From Moraxella ovis (GTDB lineage: Bacteria > Pseudomonadota > Gammaproteobacteria > Pseudomonadales > Moraxellaceae), in the NCBI RefSeq assembly GCF_900453105.1, contig NZ_UGPW01000001.1:2046001-2110000 (forward strand): a DNA stretch of 64,000 nucleotides. Direction: 5' to 3'. A model generated the notes under the pieces. The model searched no databases. It worked only from the letters and a program-made list of their open reading frames with translations, and had not been told where the DNA came from. Positions 63,183-64,000 of the stretch are shown here, piece after piece; the stretch's first letter is position 1, and each line of letters starts with the position of its first letter. Made by a program: the position numbers and the translations under genes.

Positions 63183-63902
63183 GTGTTTGACCTACAAGGC
63201 TACGGCCCAATTTTAATGAAAGGCACATGGCTCACCATTCAGTTAGGCTTCGTTAGTCTGATTTTTGGTCTCATTCTTGGCTTACTGGGTGCAGCCGCCA
63301 AGCTATCGGGTGTATGGCTACTCCAACGCATCGCGGACATTTATACCACTGTCGTGCGCGGCGTACCTGAGCTGCTCATGGTATTTTTCATTTTCTTTGG
63401 CGGTGATGCCATCATACAGCTTGTCGCTGCTCAGATTGGCCACACAGGTCGTGTGGACATGAGCCGCTTTTGGGCGGGCGTGGCTGCCTTATCCATCATG
63501 TTCGGCGCGTATGCCACCGAAGTATTCCGCATGGCGGTTCAAGACATCCCAAAAGGCCAATGGGAAGCTGCCCAGAGTCTTGGCATGGCGCCTGCGCAGA
63601 CTGTCAGACGTATCATTCTGCCACAGATGTGGCTTGTGGCTCTGCCTGGTATCGGCAATCTAACCTTGGTGCTACTAAAAGACACCGCACTGGTATCACT
63701 TATCGGACTTCAAGATCTCATGTATTACTCAGGTCGCGCCGCCCAAACCACCCAAATGCCTTTTACATTCTACATCACAGCCGCGCTCATCTATCTGGCA
63801 CTGACCACCATTGTCACGCTGTTTATGACACATTTTGAATGGCGCGCCAACCCTGCCGCTCGCTATGCCAAATCACTGTTAAAACAAGGAGATAAGGCAT
63901 GA
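63183..63902 (+). CDS. Polar amino-acid ABC transporter permease (HisQ/ArtQ type)
   Basis: Inner-membrane permease subunit of 239 residues with five or so helices. The family EAA loop is visible as AVQDIPKGQWEAAQSLGMAP (near 118-137), followed by RRIILPQMWLVALPGIGN. The start PILMKGTWLTIQLGFVSLIFGL is typical of the HisQ/ArtQ side. It begins with a GTG at 63183, seven bases after AAGG. The following permease gene overlaps its stop by four bases (ATGA). Confidence 0.92.
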   Translation: MFDLQGYGPILMKGTWLTIQLGFVSLIFGLILGLLGAAAKLSGVWLLQRIADIYTTVVRGVPELLMVFFIFFGGDAIIQLVAAQIGHTGRVDMSRFWAGVAALSIMFGAYATEVFRMAVQDIPKGQWEAAQSLGMAPAQTVRRIILPQMWLVALPGIGNLTLVLLKDTALVSLIGLQDLMYYSGRAAQTTQMPFTFYITAALIYLALTTIVTLFMTHFEWRANPAARYAKSLLKQGDKA

Positions 63903-64000
63903 ATCTACAATGGCAAGCCGTCATCGAGCATCTCCCCACCATGCTAAAGGCATCGGTGACCACCATCGAACTTGTGGTGCTGTCTTGTGTACTGGGCTTA
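63899..64000 (+). CDS. Polar amino-acid ABC transporter permease (HisM/ArtM type), partial
   Basis: The first 34 codons of a second permease, cut by the end of the window. They read MNLQWQAVIEHLPTMLKASV and then TTIELVVLSCVLGL, the start of the first membrane helix of this family. The ATG overlaps the upstream stop and has GGAG ten bases before it. With the ATPase, the binding proteins and the first permease it completes a HisQMP-type importer. Confidence 0.85.
   Translation, partial: MNLQWQAVIEHLPTMLKASVTTIELVVLSCVLGL

Overview
The window looks like chromosomal DNA from a gamma-proteobacterium of the Moraxellaceae, most likely Moraxella. The reasons are the moderate G+C, the block tpiA-secG-tRNA-Leu(GAG)-tRNA-fMet-rimP-nusA-infB-rbfA-truB-rpsO-pnp, the type IV pilus cluster pilB-pilC-pilD-coaE, dapA-(BamC-like)-purC, and an AAHS-type aromatic acid transporter. 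The genus is inferred from gene content and style; no database search was possible. Most of the 64 kb is ordinary, densely packed core genome with clear Shine-Dalgarno sites and intrinsic terminators.

Layout. 0-3.3 kb: a TauE/SafE permease, an AT-rich membrane gene between imperfect direct repeats, a PolB-like exonuclease and cysM. 3.3-16.1 kb: the translation/RNA block on the minus strand, interrupted between infB and rbfA by two divergently oriented PRC-barrel/DUF2382 genes and a 0.7-kb non-coding stretch. 16.3-20.8 kb: pilBCD-coaE. 20.8-28.4 kb: a frameshifted DUF924 gene, a GNAT acetyltransferase, an RND efflux pair and recG. 28.5-35.7 kb: a patatin-like lipoprotein, a cysteine hydrolase, argA, an AAHS transporter, an FkpA-like prolyl isomerase and a TM-helix channel-like protein. 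35.8-41.2 kb: an accessory segment with a two-gene Septu-like (PtuA ATPase plus PtuB HNH nuclease) defence module, ettA, a doubly broken TauE/SafE permease with a 54-residue membrane protein behind it, and a mini-GNAT gene. 41.2-54.5 kb: CBS/DUF294 protein plus DEDDh exonuclease, a divergent pterin dehydratase-like gene, tenA, parC, a NIF3-like domain, purC, a very short BamC-like lipoprotein, dapA, a DegQ/MucD protease, tmk, mltG, pabC. 54.6-64 kb: aroE, an acyl-CoA dehydrogenase, a SEL1-repeat protein, proA, and a polar amino-acid ABC transporter with three tandem paralogous binding lipoproteins, cut by the window end.

The strongest candidate for an exciting system is the Septu-like pair at 35.9-38.0 kb. 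It has every expected motif, no reverse transcriptase beside it, and sits beside a possible truncated-gene footprint. Also notable are the apparent mosaic origin of the middle binding protein of the ABC cluster; the repeated association of TauE/SafE permease genes with small membrane proteins sharing an IGG...FLPK tail; a large hairpin in the pnp leader; a BamC-like protein reduced to its unstructured arm; and a PhhB-like protein lacking signature residues of the catalytic motif. All functional statements rest on reading motifs and gene order.
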